64,000 bases of DNA. Origin: JAAELZ01 sp965223465. Its GTDB lineage: Bacteria; Pseudomonadota; Gammaproteobacteria; Arenicellales; Poriferihabitantaceae. Under the pieces are notes generated by a model. It saw only the letters and a program-made list of their open reading frames with translations, did no database searches and was not told the origin of the DNA. The stretch spans positions 2,170,001 to 2,234,000 of the forward strand of contig OZ245025.1 in the NCBI GenBank assembly GCA_965223465.1. The letters are read 5' to 3'. Numbering within the stretch: position 1 is the first letter of the stretch; each line of letters starts with the position of its first letter. Positions 16,952 to 26,303 of the stretch are shown piece by piece. Made by a program: the position numbers and the translations under genes.

Positions 16952-18328
16952 TTATTCGTATTGCTCGCGATATTTACGCACCACATGCAAGGCCACCATA
17001 TTCAGCATCAGAGTAATGAGAAATAACAATAATCCAAGTGCAAATGCGGCTAGGGTTTTGGGACTATCAAACTCCTGGTCTCCGGTTAACAAGGTGACGA
17101 TTTGTACCGTTACCGTCGTAACCGATTGAAGTGGGTTCGCGGTTAAATTGGCCGCCAACCCTGCTGCCATTACCACTATCATGGTCTCTCCGATAGCACG
17201 CGAGGCCGCTAACAGCACCCCACCAACGATCCCGGGTAATGCTGCAGGAATTATGACCTGACGAATGGTTTCGGACTGAGTCCCGCCTAATGCATAGGCG
17301 CCGTCTCGCATCGCCTGCGGCACTGCATTTATCACGTCATCTGACAAAGACGAAACAAAAGGGATAATCATCACCCCCATTACCAAGCCAGCAGCGAGTG
17401 CGCTTTCCGATGCAGTACTCAGACCGATTGCCTCGCCCAGTGAGCGAATCATCGGCCCAACAGTCAGCGCGGCAAAAAATCCATACACAACCGTTGGAAT
17501 CCCCGCTAATAATTCAAGCGTTGGTTTGGCAAAACTACGAAATGTTTTGGATGCGTATTCAGATAAATAAATCGCTGACATCAATCCAAATGGAATTGCC
17601 ACCATCAAGGCAATAAACGAAATGAGAAAAGTACCGGCAAATAGTGGTACTGCACCAAAAGAGCCCGAAGAGCCAACCTGATCTGTGCGAATAGCGGTTT
17701 GTGGGCTCCAATGCGTACCGAATAAAAACTCAGTGACGGGCACACTTTGGAAAAAGCGCAGCGACTCAAACAATACAGACATCACGATTCCAACCGTCGT
17801 TAGAATCGCAATAGAAGAGGCGCCCATCAGCGCGTAGCGAAGCGTCTTCTCGACACCAATTCGCGCCTGCGTATCTGGACGTATACGCGCATAAGCCCAA
17901 ACCGCCCCTCCCAAGGCAACCACGAGCGCCAAAATGGTTTGGTAGAGCAAGCTACTGGAATGTAACGCTTTATAGTCTTTTACCAGCGACTCCAGGTATT
18001 TATCTTCCGCACTGGAAACCCCACCTTTCTTGGCAAGTAATTTAAGCTGGTTGAGCTTCAAACTGAGTTCGGTATCTGCTTGTACCTTGCCCGTTTCAAT
18101 AAGCTTGGCACCCACATGGTTATCGATCACATAGCCGCTGAGCATCGCCCAAAAAAACAATATCACTAGCGCAGGTATACCACACCAGAGCGCTACATAA
18201 CTTCCATGGTAATGCGGCAGTGAGTGCAGGTTTTCAGCCTGTCGAAAAGCGTAGGCTTTTTGTCGCCCAAAAAACCAGGTGAATACCATCAAAGCAAGCA
18301 CTGCTAAAAGTAAGGTAACCGAGCTCAT
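16952..18328 (-). CDS. pstC: phosphate ABC transporter permease PstC
   Basis: PstC pairs with PstA in the inner-membrane channel. The 458-aa protein has two N-terminal TM segments (residues about 1-15 and 48-68), a periplasmic helical insertion rich in Lys/Leu (about 75-125), and a BPD_transp_1 core with TFLISFIALMVAIPFGLMSAIYLSEYA and the EAA-like loop YALGGTQSETIRQVIIPAALPGIVGG. Like PstA it is the long form. It lies behind a terminator hairpin that follows pstS, so it should be expressed less than the binding protein. Confidence 0.96.
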   Translation of the reverse strand: MSSVTLLLAVLALMVFTWFFGRQKAYAFRQAENLHSLPHYHGSYVALWCGIPALVILFFWAMLSGYVIDNHVGAKLIETGKVQADTELSLKLNQLKLLAKKGGVSSAEDKYLESLVKDYKALHSSSLLYQTILALVVALGGAVWAYARIRPDTQARIGVEKTLRYALMGASSIAILTTVGIVMSVLFESLRFFQSVPVTEFLFGTHWSPQTAIRTDQVGSSGSFGAVPLFAGTFLISFIALMVAIPFGLMSAIYLSEYASKTFRSFAKPTLELLAGIPTVVYGFFAALTVGPMIRSLGEAIGLSTASESALAAGLVMGVMIIPFVSSLSDDVINAVPQAMRDGAYALGGTQSETIRQVIIPAALPGIVGGVLLAASRAIGETMIVVMAAGLAANLTANPLQSVTTVTVQIVTLLTGDQEFDSPKTLAAFALGLLLFLITLMLNMVALHVVRKYREQYE

Positions 18329-18357
18329 AAAACCAAACCGTTGGCTAATGGAATGAC

Positions 18358-18391
18358 AAAAAATCCCAGCGCCTTATTCAGGCACCGGGAT
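18358..18391 (-). terminator. attenuating terminator between pstS and pstC
   Basis: Reading leftwards, ATCCC...GGGAT arms (18363-18391) with inner GTGCC/GGCGC pairing are followed immediately by six T residues (18358-18363 as A on the plus strand). It begins about 14 bp after the pstS stop. A partial terminator here would give excess periplasmic binding protein relative to the permease, a known expression pattern for ABC importers. Confidence 0.8.
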
Positions 18392-18404
18392 GCGACTACT
18401 AGAA

Positions 18405-19469
18405 CTAGTTTAGTGCTAGATTTTTCTGGCTCATGACGTCTTTAGACCAAACGGCATGCTCTTCCGCGCTCATGGGGATCAAGCCCTTATCTGCCAAATA
18501 ACCATCTTCGCCCATTGCATCTTCGCTGACAAATTCTGCAACATATTCCATAATGCCTGGGACCGTCCCAACATGCGAATTTTTAACATAAAAATACAAA
18601 GGCCGCGAGACGGGATAATCACCGGAGGCGATTGATTCAAACTCTGGTGCTTGACCATCGACCAAGGCACCTTTGATTTTGTCATCATTCTCGGCGAGAT
18701 AGCTGTAACCGAATATGCCCAGTGCATCTTTGTTTTTTTCCAGCTTCTGGATAATCAGGTTATCATTCTCCCCTGCTTCGATATAAGCGCCATCTTCGCG
18801 GACAGTGTGACAAACTTCTTTGTATTTTGCTTTGTCTGCCTTTTTCATCGCCTTTATCCAGTCAATGGTTTTACAGCCCCCTTCCATGGCCAGCTCAACA
18901 AAGGCGTCGCGTGTCCCTGAGGTTGGCGGAGGCCCAAGCACCTCAATCCTATTTGCAGGCAGGGAAGAATTGACATCCGCCCAGGTCTGGTATGGGTTGT
19001 CTACCAGGGTTTCGCTCCCATCAGTAGCCGGGACCTGCTTTGCCAAGGCGAGAAAAATATCTTTTCGACTCAAATTAAATTCAGGAGATCCATGGGCATT
19101 TGCAATAACGATCCCGTCATAACCCACCAACACCTCGGTAATGTTATCAACACCGTTGGCGTGGCACTGATCGAGTTCTGATTGCTTAATACGACGTGAT
19201 GCGTTGGTAATATCTGGCGTATCAATACCATTACCAGCGCAAAATAATTTTAGCCCGCCACCTGAGCCGGTCGATTCAATTTTAGGGGTATTGAAGTTGG
19301 TCTTTTTACCAAACGTCTCGGCCACCGTAGTCGCAAACGGATAAACTGTTGATGAGCCCACAATACTAATGGTGTCTCTATCCACAGCAGCCACCTGGGT
19401 TGACGTCGATGCGACGAATAAAGTACCCAAGAAAAGTTGTTTTGCCAAATTTGTGTTCATAAGATTCAT
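18405..19469 (-). CDS. pstS: phosphate-binding protein PstS
   Basis: PstS is the periplasmic phosphate receptor. It has a Sec signal peptide of about 28 residues ending near STQVAA|VDRD. The P-loop-like phosphate-binding strand is SIVGSSTVYPFATTVAE, followed by KIESTGSGGGLKLFC and GPPPTSGTRDAFVELAMEGGC, all contacts of the PstS family. The length of 354 aa matches the long gammaproteobacterial form. A Pho box lies upstream and a terminator downstream. Confidence 0.97.
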   Translation of the reverse strand: MNLMNTNLAKQLFLGTLFVASTSTQVAAVDRDTISIVGSSTVYPFATTVAETFGKKTNFNTPKIESTGSGGGLKLFCAGNGIDTPDITNASRRIKQSELDQCHANGVDNITEVLVGYDGIVIANAHGSPEFNLSRKDIFLALAKQVPATDGSETLVDNPYQTWADVNSSLPANRIEVLGPPPTSGTRDAFVELAMEGGCKTIDWIKAMKKADKAKYKEVCHTVREDGAYIEAGENDNLIIQKLEKNKDALGIFGYSYLAENDDKIKGALVDGQAPEFESIASGDYPVSRPLYFYVKNSHVGTVPGIMEYVAEFVSEDAMGEDGYLADKGLIPMSAEEHAVWSKDVMSQKNLALN

Positions 19470-19542
19470 ATTGATTAAGTTTCGTTAGATTAGGTTGATA
19501 AGATGTTTTCTTATCCATCTGGCCGCAATCTAACAACTCAGT

Positions 19543-19560
19543 ATGACCGTTTTATGACAG
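19543..19560 (-). promoter_or_regulatory. Pho box and promoter of pstS
   Basis: On the minus strand CTGTCATAAAACGGTCAT matches the PhoB-binding direct repeat CTGTCAT-AWAW-CTGTCAT at all but one half-site base. A -10-like TAGATT (19527-19532) follows exactly 10 nt downstream, replacing a -35 box as in PhoB-activated promoters. This predicts strong phosphate-starvation induction of pstSCAB-phoU by PhoB. Confidence 0.88.
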
Positions 19561-19588
19561 CAATATCGCATTGAGATGAAATTGATAT

Positions 19589-20956
19589 TTATTGGCGAAC
19601 AGCGAACGAAACCTGCTCTCTGCGATGCGCTGGGAAACAAGCCGTAAATGCGGCCCCCTTAGAAGGCTCTGCCCGAATATCCAAGCTCCCGCCGTGAAGA
19701 ATAATAGCGTGCTTCACAATAGCAAGTCCAAGACCTGTACCGACCACTAATTCTCCGTTTTTTAAATCTTTAATGCGAAAGAACCGGTTGGTAATGAGTG
19801 GAATATATTCCGGGTCGAAACCATCTCCGTTATCCTCAACCGTCAGACACGGACGATTATCTTCTCCTAAGAACCATTTGATATTGACTATAGTACCCGC
19901 GGGCGCGTGCTTAATCGCATTTTCAATCAAATTTACAATCACACCGGTTAGCTCTTGTTCGATGCCTCTGAGCCCTAAACGCTCGTCTATACTCAAGTTG
20001 AAGTCGTGTTGGTCGGCGGTCTTGCTTTGCTTTAGATCAAGAATAAGACTATACAGTTTCTGGGGCACATTTACGATCTCACCTTCATTATGCTCAAGCT
20101 CGCCGCTTTCAAGTCGTGATAGGACTAACAAATCATTAATCAGATGCGTCATATAATCGGTTTGCTCACGCATCTGTTCAATAGGTTCACGCAAATGATC
20201 TGGCAGGCTCGGATCTTCTTTAATAATATCAATATAGCCAGAGGTCACCGTCAGCGGAGTACGCAGCTCATGTGATGCGTTAGACACAAATGATTTCATG
20301 GTATCGCGAATACGCACGCTTTCACTAATGTTACGCGCAATCAGTAAATGCTGATTCTCCCCATATCGCACGACCCGTAGTGAAATAATGACATCTTCAT
20401 TCATTGGTGAGATGAATTCGATCGGCTGCGATAAATCAGAACTGCATAAGTACTGCCGTAACATTGGCTCGCGGATAATGTTAGTAATGCGGTAGCCCAT
20501 ATCTCTAACCGGATCAATGCCAAGTAGTTGTTGGGCATGCTGATTTACCCAGTTTATTTCAAAATTACCATTGAGAACTACCGTTGCATCAGGCAAGGCA
20601 GCCACGCCCTTTCGATAGTTTTTTACCATGGATGCAATACGTTTCTTACGCAGCTTGCTTTTTTTATCCTTTTGCAGAATGTAGGTGGTAATCGCTTCGA
20701 AAACCCCGCTCGTTTGGGGTACTTTGCCACGCTTTGCCCCCTCGCGCAGCCAAGCTTCAAGGCGAAATAGCTGGGTTAATTGCCAGCCTACATAAATTGC
20801 ACTGGACAGGGTTACAACCACAAGCCAATGCCCACTAGTGAAACCTAACAATATAATCGTTATCAGGGTTGCGATTAAGCGCCATCGCTCAATCACTCTG
20901 GCGTGGTTACTCGCATTTATCGCTAAGTTCATGTCTTGGAAGAAATGGCTAACCAA
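19589..20956 (-). CDS. phoR: phosphate regulon sensor histidine kinase PhoR
   Basis: PhoR phosphorylates PhoB under phosphate limitation. The order is an N-terminal membrane hairpin (about 25-65), a charged cytoplasmic linker and a PAS domain (VALPDATVVLNGNFEINWVNQHAQQLLGI). HisKA follows with the phospho-acceptor in FVSNASHELRTPLTV, then HATPase with LIENAIKHAP, VEDNGDGFDPEYIP and GTGLGLAIVKH. At 455 aa it is close to the enteric length. It sits 17 bp after phoB and about 120 bp ahead of pstS, all on one strand. Confidence 0.97.
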   Translation of the reverse strand: MVSHFFQDMNLAINASNHARVIERWRLIATLITIILLGFTSGHWLVVVTLSSAIYVGWQLTQLFRLEAWLREGAKRGKVPQTSGVFEAITTYILQKDKKSKLRKKRIASMVKNYRKGVAALPDATVVLNGNFEINWVNQHAQQLLGIDPVRDMGYRITNIIREPMLRQYLCSSDLSQPIEFISPMNEDVIISLRVVRYGENQHLLIARNISESVRIRDTMKSFVSNASHELRTPLTVTSGYIDIIKEDPSLPDHLREPIEQMREQTDYMTHLINDLLVLSRLESGELEHNEGEIVNVPQKLYSLILDLKQSKTADQHDFNLSIDERLGLRGIEQELTGVIVNLIENAIKHAPAGTIVNIKWFLGEDNRPCLTVEDNGDGFDPEYIPLITNRFFRIKDLKNGELVVGTGLGLAIVKHAIILHGGSLDIRAEPSKGAAFTACFPAHRREQVSFAVRQ

Positions 20957-20973
20957 TATCTGTCAACGCCCTA

Positions 20974-21672
20974 TTAGCTGACATTCTCTTCATCTACCGC
21001 AAAGCGATACCCTGTTCCTCTTACCGTTTCGATCAAATGCGCCAAATTGTGCCGTTTAAGCACCTTTCTTAGTCTAAGTATGTGTACATCCACAGTCCGT
21101 TCATCAACAAATATGCCCATACCCCATACCCGATCGATAATTTGCGCGCGTGACCAAACGCGCTTGGGATATTCGAGGAAGAATTTCAACAACCGAAACT
21201 CTGTCTTTTTAATCTTCACTGGCTTACCTTTGATTGTGACAACATGCTGCGCGGTATCCAGTTCAATCGATCCTCTGCGAATTAAGTAGGCATCTTCGAC
21301 ATAGGTTTTAGGGCGTCTTTCTAACGCTCGAACACGCGCTAAAAATTCAGCGATGGAAACTGGTTTACTCATATAGTCATCTGCCCCGGCATCCAGCCCC
21401 ATAATAGTATCTTTATCCTGGTTTTTAGCGGTCAGCATGATGACAGCACTGGCTTTGAGTCGAGATTGACGCCGTAACCAACGAATAAACTTAATACCGG
21501 AGATATCCGGCAACATCCAATCTACGACATATACCTCAGGCTCCTCCTTCAGTGCGAGACGCTTAGCCTCCCCAACATTTTCAGCCTCCAGCACTTCGTA
21601 CTGTTCTTTTACCAGTGCCATTTTTAACATATCGCGAATGGGCTTATGATCCTCAAGTAACATGACGAGCAT
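20974..21672 (-). CDS. phoB: phosphate regulon response regulator PhoB
   Basis: PhoB is an OmpR-family activator that binds Pho boxes when phosphorylated. The receiver domain has the acceptor Asp in YVVDWMLPDISG, and the C-terminal winged helix ends RTVDVHILRLRKVLKRHNLAHLIETVRGTGYRF. I place the start at the ATG preceded by AGGA (AGGAAATCAA-ATG), giving 232 aa as in other PhoB proteins. The longer open frame would add 22 hydrophobic residues that no PhoB carries. Confidence 0.96.
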   Translation of the reverse strand: MLVMLLEDHKPIRDMLKMALVKEQYEVLEAENVGEAKRLALKEEPEVYVVDWMLPDISGIKFIRWLRRQSRLKASAVIMLTAKNQDKDTIMGLDAGADDYMSKPVSIAEFLARVRALERRPKTYVEDAYLIRRGSIELDTAQHVVTIKGKPVKIKKTEFRLLKFFLEYPKRVWSRAQIIDRVWGMGIFVDERTVDVHILRLRKVLKRHNLAHLIETVRGTGYRFAVDEENVS

Positions 21673-21716
21673 TTGATTTCCTAGGCCATATAAACCTAGA
21701 ATTAGAACACCCAAAT

Positions 21717-21734
21717 ATAACAATTTGATGACAA
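21717..21734 (-). promoter_or_regulatory. Pho box and promoter of phoB
   Basis: The minus strand reads TTGTCATCAAATTGTTAT, two TGTCAT-like repeats in the Pho-box spacing. A -10-like TCTAAT (21701-21706) follows after 10 nt, the same spacing as in the pstS promoter. It implies autoregulation of phoBR. The second repeat is weaker than the first. Confidence 0.72.
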
Positions 21735-21916
21735 ACAACAGCCAATCACAGATTTTTTAGAGCTTGGTTTAGGTACCGACGTAACCCTAGTTGTTACCTG
21801 TTTTAAGGCTGGCACACCAGATATTGGTGGAAAAACAGGACCTCCCTACGTCACAATCATCTCGCTGCACCCATAGCACAGCAGTGTTTGGACTTGAATT
21901 GTTGCGTAAAGCAAAC

Positions 21917-23398
21917 CTATCGTATTCCTTCCTCGATTGATACGGTTTCTATACGCTTAATTTTTTTTCGATTCAGAATAATCCGAAAACGTTTGTAATG
22001 CGTCCTGTCATCGCCTTGATACTTGATAATCATATTCAAATGATAAACCCGCTCACCTCGGATTTTTTGATACCCATCTTTTTTCAGAACAAATAAATCT
22101 TTACCCGGGTCACCGCTGCGTTTTACAAAAGCGCTGATATTAAAACGCATAATATCGTTCACCCCGCTGATCTCCAAATCCTGATAGGCATTCTCAATCG
22201 CCTTGCTGATAAGTTCAGTGCGCTTGCGATAGAACGCAACATCTTCCTGCAACCACTCGCTTTCTATTTCGGTGATGTGATCTCTGGCACGCAATTGCAT
22301 TACCTGCTGAGGTATTTTTTCTTCGGCAATAAAATTAAAACTTTCTCTGCAATAACCAATCCTGTCTTTTAGCCCGCGGTAGATCTGGGTTTTATGATCA
22401 AATAATCCGCTCAGTACTTTGCGCGAAAAATACATGCGCATGAGTTCCTTGATACGATCTTTAAATATATAGCCGATCACCAACGCGAGAAAAACCGGAA
22501 TACTCAAAGCGCCATAAACCGACTGAGAATAAAAATGTACCACAGTGGCAAAAAACATCGACACCCCAGCAGCCAAGCCAAACAGGCTTTGTTCCAGCGC
22601 TTGCCCAGATGGCTGTCTACTGGCATTTAGAAACAAGACGCTATCGGTATATTTTTTCAGGACGTTGCGCCTGAATATTAATTGTTCGTTGTCAGATTTT
22701 GCTTTTGGAATAGAAGGATATTGACGGCTTTTTCGATACGCGAGTTCTTGCGAGATAATGCCCAACAGACCCTTATTTGGCTTGTTGGGTTTGGAGCCAC
22801 CGGATTGTTGCAAAATTTCCAGCAGCTGATAGGAATGGCTTTCGATCATCAAGCTGAGGTATTCATCCCCAAACGCATAGATTCTGCGCACCGCATCCGA
22901 TACGGAAGGTTGTAATAAATCAGCCCGCAATTCTCGATAGGCAGCAACCACCCCCGCGACGCCTTTTATATAATCTTGAAGCATGCGCTCACGGTCTTGC
23001 GCATCTTCGGTAACCTCGATGAGTTGCACCATATCCCTTAGCGCAGTCTTGGTAATGCCGCTAAATAATTTTACCCGCAGCTCATATTCCTCAATCGTAT
23101 CGTCATTTTGATTGCGAATTAGCGCCTGGATACTGGTGGATAAAGCGCCGATCGGGCCAACCTCGTCAGATGCAATATCACGCAGCGAAAGCGTAGGTGT
23201 TTTGAAACGAATATAGCTCTGTAAATCCTTATAGAAGGTGTCTTTAGAATAAGTAACGCGATTGACCCGAAGACTTTGAGGAATAAAGATATAAGCATCA
23301 ATTTGATACTGCGTCTTTGGTTTATTCTGTTGTAGCTGATAGTTGAGCTTAATTTCAAACTGAAATCGATCGCGAATCCTGATTTCTTCTTCAATCAT
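21917..23398 (-). CDS. conserved-looking membrane protein of unknown function
   Basis: This 493-aa protein has no signal peptide. The N-terminal 270 residues are predicted cytoplasmic and mixed alpha/beta (starting MIEEEIRIRDRFQFEIKLNY). Two adjacent membrane segments follow (about 278-296 and 300-320, around LFGLAAGVSMFFATVVHFY and ALSIPVFLALVIGYIF). A basic, helical C-terminal domain ends the protein, with a beta-rich tail (YQKIRGERVYHLNMIIKY). The hairpin places both large domains in the cytoplasm. I do not recognise the family. It lies upstream of phoB on the same strand, but a 245-bp gap holding the phoB promoter separates them. Confidence 0.75.
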   Translation of the reverse strand: MIEEEIRIRDRFQFEIKLNYQLQQNKPKTQYQIDAYIFIPQSLRVNRVTYSKDTFYKDLQSYIRFKTPTLSLRDIASDEVGPIGALSTSIQALIRNQNDDTIEEYELRVKLFSGITKTALRDMVQLIEVTEDAQDRERMLQDYIKGVAGVVAAYRELRADLLQPSVSDAVRRIYAFGDEYLSLMIESHSYQLLEILQQSGGSKPNKPNKGLLGIISQELAYRKSRQYPSIPKAKSDNEQLIFRRNVLKKYTDSVLFLNASRQPSGQALEQSLFGLAAGVSMFFATVVHFYSQSVYGALSIPVFLALVIGYIFKDRIKELMRMYFSRKVLSGLFDHKTQIYRGLKDRIGYCRESFNFIAEEKIPQQVMQLRARDHITEIESEWLQEDVAFYRKRTELISKAIENAYQDLEISGVNDIMRFNISAFVKRSGDPGKDLFVLKKDGYQKIRGERVYHLNMIIKYQGDDRTHYKRFRIILNRKKIKRIETVSIEEGIR

Positions 23399-23635
23399 TT
23401 TATTGTTGCGGCTCCGGCTCGATCAATCATCTGAATACCAACACCAGCGAATTACATATACATCAAATGACCATCAAACTATGCGTGGCTTAGTATCGTC
23501 GATTATCTCACTTAACATCGCTAACCACGAGCTTTTTAGTAGATACACTATAGCCCTTTTTGTTTTGCTCGATAAGTACTATTATTGATTGCAGGTATCC
23601 ACAAGCCCACCTAAGCTCTTAACTTGAGGGTTCGC

Positions 23636-24958
23636 ATGAACAAATCCATCAGCATAAACACCGCCAGCAAAACGCAGGACCTACTCGACAGGCAGTCCAA
23701 GGTGTTACTACCCATTATGAACAAGATGCTATTGCACGGTGATAGCCCCATTGCATTTTCTCATGGTAAAGATCAGCACCTGTTCGATGTGGAAGGTAAG
23801 CAGTATCTGGATTTTTTTGGCGGTATATTGACGGTCAGTGTCGGCCATGCAAACAAGGAAGTCACTGATGCCACCATTGAGCAATTAAAAAAGCTACAAC
23901 ACACTTCTGCGCTTTATATCAACGAGACCATGATTGAGTTTGCAGAAAAGCTCGCTGAGATTACACCGGGTGCTTTGCAACAAAGCTTTTTCACCAATAG
24001 CGGTACCGAAGCCAATGAAACCGCTATCATGGCCGCACGCAACTATACGGGTAATACCGATATAATAGCACTGCGCCACGCCTATAGTGGTCGAAGCAGC
24101 ACCGCTATGTCGATGACGGCCCATAGTCATTGGCGGCAAGGTAACGTATTCGATGGCAGTATTAAGCATGTGAAAAACCCTTATCGGTATCGTTTCCCGC
24201 TTGAGGTGAGCAATGCGCAATATCTGGATTACTTGATCGATGATCTTGAGGAAATGATCCGCACCTGCACCACAGGAAAAATTGCAGCCTTTATGGCAGA
24301 ACCGATTCAGGGTGTCGGCGGCTTTATTGTTGCGCCCCAGGATTACTTTATACGGGTCTTACCCATCGTCAAACAAGCGGGCGGCGTGTTGATTATCGAT
24401 GAAGTGCAAACCGGCTGGGGCAGAACAGGAAAGCATTTATGTGCCATTGAGCACTGGGGCGTAGAACCCGATATCATGGTTTTTGCCAAGGGCATCGCCA
24501 ATGGCGCTCCGGTGGGTGCTACTATCATGCAACCTGAAATCGCCGACACCATCACCACCACCTTATCAACTTTCGGCGGTAACCCGGTCGCCAGTGCAAC
24601 CGCGTTGGCAACCATTCGTTATATCGAAAAACACAATTTGGTCGATAACGCAGACCAACAAGGAGGTCGGCTTGCCAACGCCATGCATACCATGAAAGAT
24701 GACTATGACTTTATTGGTGACGTGCGTGGCATGGGTTTGATGCAAGCCTTTGAGGTTGTCAAACCAGACGGTAACAAAACACCCGATATCGATAAAACCA
24801 ACCAGATAGTCGATGCGGCTCGAGACCGCGGCTTATTACTCGGCAAAGGGGGGTTATATGGAAACACCATACGTGTTGCGCCGCACTTAAATGTAAGCGC
24901 TGCAGATATGTCCAAAGGGATTGAAATTATCGAAGCATCGCTACACGCGATTGCCTAG
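23636..24958 (+). CDS. class-III PLP aminotransferase, AGXT2-like
   Basis: The 440-aa protein has fold-type I, class-III features: GGILTVSVGHANKEV near the N-terminus, FFTNSGTEANETAIMAAR for cofactor phosphate binding, LIIDEVQTGWGRTG, and the PLP lysine in MVFAKGIANGAPVGA. It resembles the alanine-glyoxylate aminotransferase 2 / omega-amino acid transaminase group. The exact amino donor and acceptor cannot be assigned. The ATG is chosen because GAGG lies 6 nt upstream; the TTG 12 nt earlier is inside that ribosome site. No operon partner is adjacent. It could in principle supply the 2-aminoadipate transaminase missing from the lysine operon at 35-42 kb, but that is speculation. Confidence 0.9.
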   Translation: MNKSISINTASKTQDLLDRQSKVLLPIMNKMLLHGDSPIAFSHGKDQHLFDVEGKQYLDFFGGILTVSVGHANKEVTDATIEQLKKLQHTSALYINETMIEFAEKLAEITPGALQQSFFTNSGTEANETAIMAARNYTGNTDIIALRHAYSGRSSTAMSMTAHSHWRQGNVFDGSIKHVKNPYRYRFPLEVSNAQYLDYLIDDLEEMIRTCTTGKIAAFMAEPIQGVGGFIVAPQDYFIRVLPIVKQAGGVLIIDEVQTGWGRTGKHLCAIEHWGVEPDIMVFAKGIANGAPVGATIMQPEIADTITTTLSTFGGNPVASATALATIRYIEKHNLVDNADQQGGRLANAMHTMKDDYDFIGDVRGMGLMQAFEVVKPDGNKTPDIDKTNQIVDAARDRGLLLGKGGLYGNTIRVAPHLNVSAADMSKGIEIIEASLHAIA

Positions 24959-25118
24959 ACAATCAATCGATTGCTTGGCCCTGGAACAAGATTACGTGTT
25001 TACACCCCTTTTGTTTGTCTATGCCAGCTTGCGTTTATTGCTCAGTTTCGCGCTGCGTCAATGGAAAAACACCACCGTTAATACCCTGTCTAGTAACCAA
25101 TCGACTGCATACCACTGC

Positions 25119-26150
25119 CTATTTGGGCGACAGGGCACATTTGGTATCCATTCTTTTTTTCAGAATCTCATGCGACCACTGCATCGCATTATCTTCTTGA
25201 ACAAATTTCTCCGGCAAAGGCTGAACCAGTATCAGCACTGTCCCTAGACTCAAGGTTTCTTCGTCCCAGACGGGGTGATCATCGCTCGATAATACAGGGT
25301 CAATCACGGCAATCTTAAGCGCTGGCATGCGTTTTGATAATCGTTCTACCATGCCCAGAAATGCTTCGGAATGAAACTGGCCGGTTAGGTGTATCACCTG
25401 ACGTTGCGGGTTGTGTTGCATATGCTGAGCGATGGATTCGGCCATGGTATCGTCGCGCGTTACTTGCGCAGCAAAACTGCGCTCTGCCATTTTCTGCATC
25501 TCTTCGCTGGCCTCTTCACTTGAGCCACCACCATGCGAAGCATTGCTGCCCAGAAATTCCATATATTTATCCTTATAGGCGCCTTCAGAGACATCAATCT
25601 CGCGAGCAATATGCTTGCGATCTTCTTCTACCATCGTATCTAGAAATCCCAGGCCCTCGCGACCTATGCACGTTATCGCATCTTTGGGTGCATTGGCTGC
25701 GATGACCGGAAGTTGCTGCCGTTTGGCATATTCCACCAACGGACGATACGAAGTGGCATAGTTATCCCAGGCGCGCGCCTGATCTCGCATAGTTTGCTCA
25801 CCAATTTCTCCAGCCAAGTATGCGTCCAGCGTGGCTTGTGTATCGCGCTCAAATTGTTCCAGGCTTAAACTGATACCGGTGTTCAAACCATACAATGCTT
25901 TTAGTAGCTGCATCTGAGCCAAATGAATACCTGGGTGACCGTGCATTTCCCCAAAAACCACCACGTCATAGTCAGCAAGCTGTTTTGCGATACGGGCAGT
26001 CGACTGGGGTTCCTCGGGCTTTGCGGTATTGATCCACCGGTACTCATATAAATGGGTAAGCGGGTAATCCGGATTAGTGGTAATACCGGCACAGGCCACT
26101 AAACCCACCACAATAAGCGGAAAAACTTTTACCAATAAATGCTTACTCAC
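25119..26150 (-). CDS. ChaN-like haem-associated lipoprotein
   Basis: The N-terminus MSKHLLVKVFPLIVVGLVAC is a lipoprotein signal with the modified Cys at residue 20 (LVAC|A). The mature part is a ChaN-like (TIKI/EreA superfamily) domain with VVVFGEMHGHPGIHLAQM, LSLEQFERDTQATLDAYLAGE and HLTGQFHSEAFLGMVERL. ChaN-type lipoproteins bind haem or act as metal-dependent peptidase-like proteins at the outer membrane. The conserved Glu/His of GEMHG and the His of GQFH are present. A Gly/Ser linker (SHGGGSSEEAS) is a mild oddity in the middle. It converges on the aminotransferase gene. Confidence 0.87.
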   Translation of the reverse strand: MSKHLLVKVFPLIVVGLVACAGITTNPDYPLTHLYEYRWINTAKPEEPQSTARIAKQLADYDVVVFGEMHGHPGIHLAQMQLLKALYGLNTGISLSLEQFERDTQATLDAYLAGEIGEQTMRDQARAWDNYATSYRPLVEYAKRQQLPVIAANAPKDAITCIGREGLGFLDTMVEEDRKHIAREIDVSEGAYKDKYMEFLGSNASHGGGSSEEASEEMQKMAERSFAAQVTRDDTMAESIAQHMQHNPQRQVIHLTGQFHSEAFLGMVERLSKRMPALKIAVIDPVLSSDDHPVWDEETLSLGTVLILVQPLPEKFVQEDNAMQWSHEILKKRMDTKCALSPK

Positions 26151-26303
26151 TTTCCAATTTCCTGTATTAATCGTCCTGCTTTCAATCGATACAGCCCCGT
26201 ATTTCGTTCTGCATTACAAAATACTAAGGGCAAGGGGCCAAGCATCCTGCGATAGCGTTAGCCCCAAATACACCTTGGCTACTCGCAAATATCGAGTAGG
26301 CTT

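Noticed and set aside
23403..23588. 61-aa ORF before the aminotransferase
   Set aside because: It has no ribosome site, no recognisable domain, and lies in an AT-rich promoter gap.
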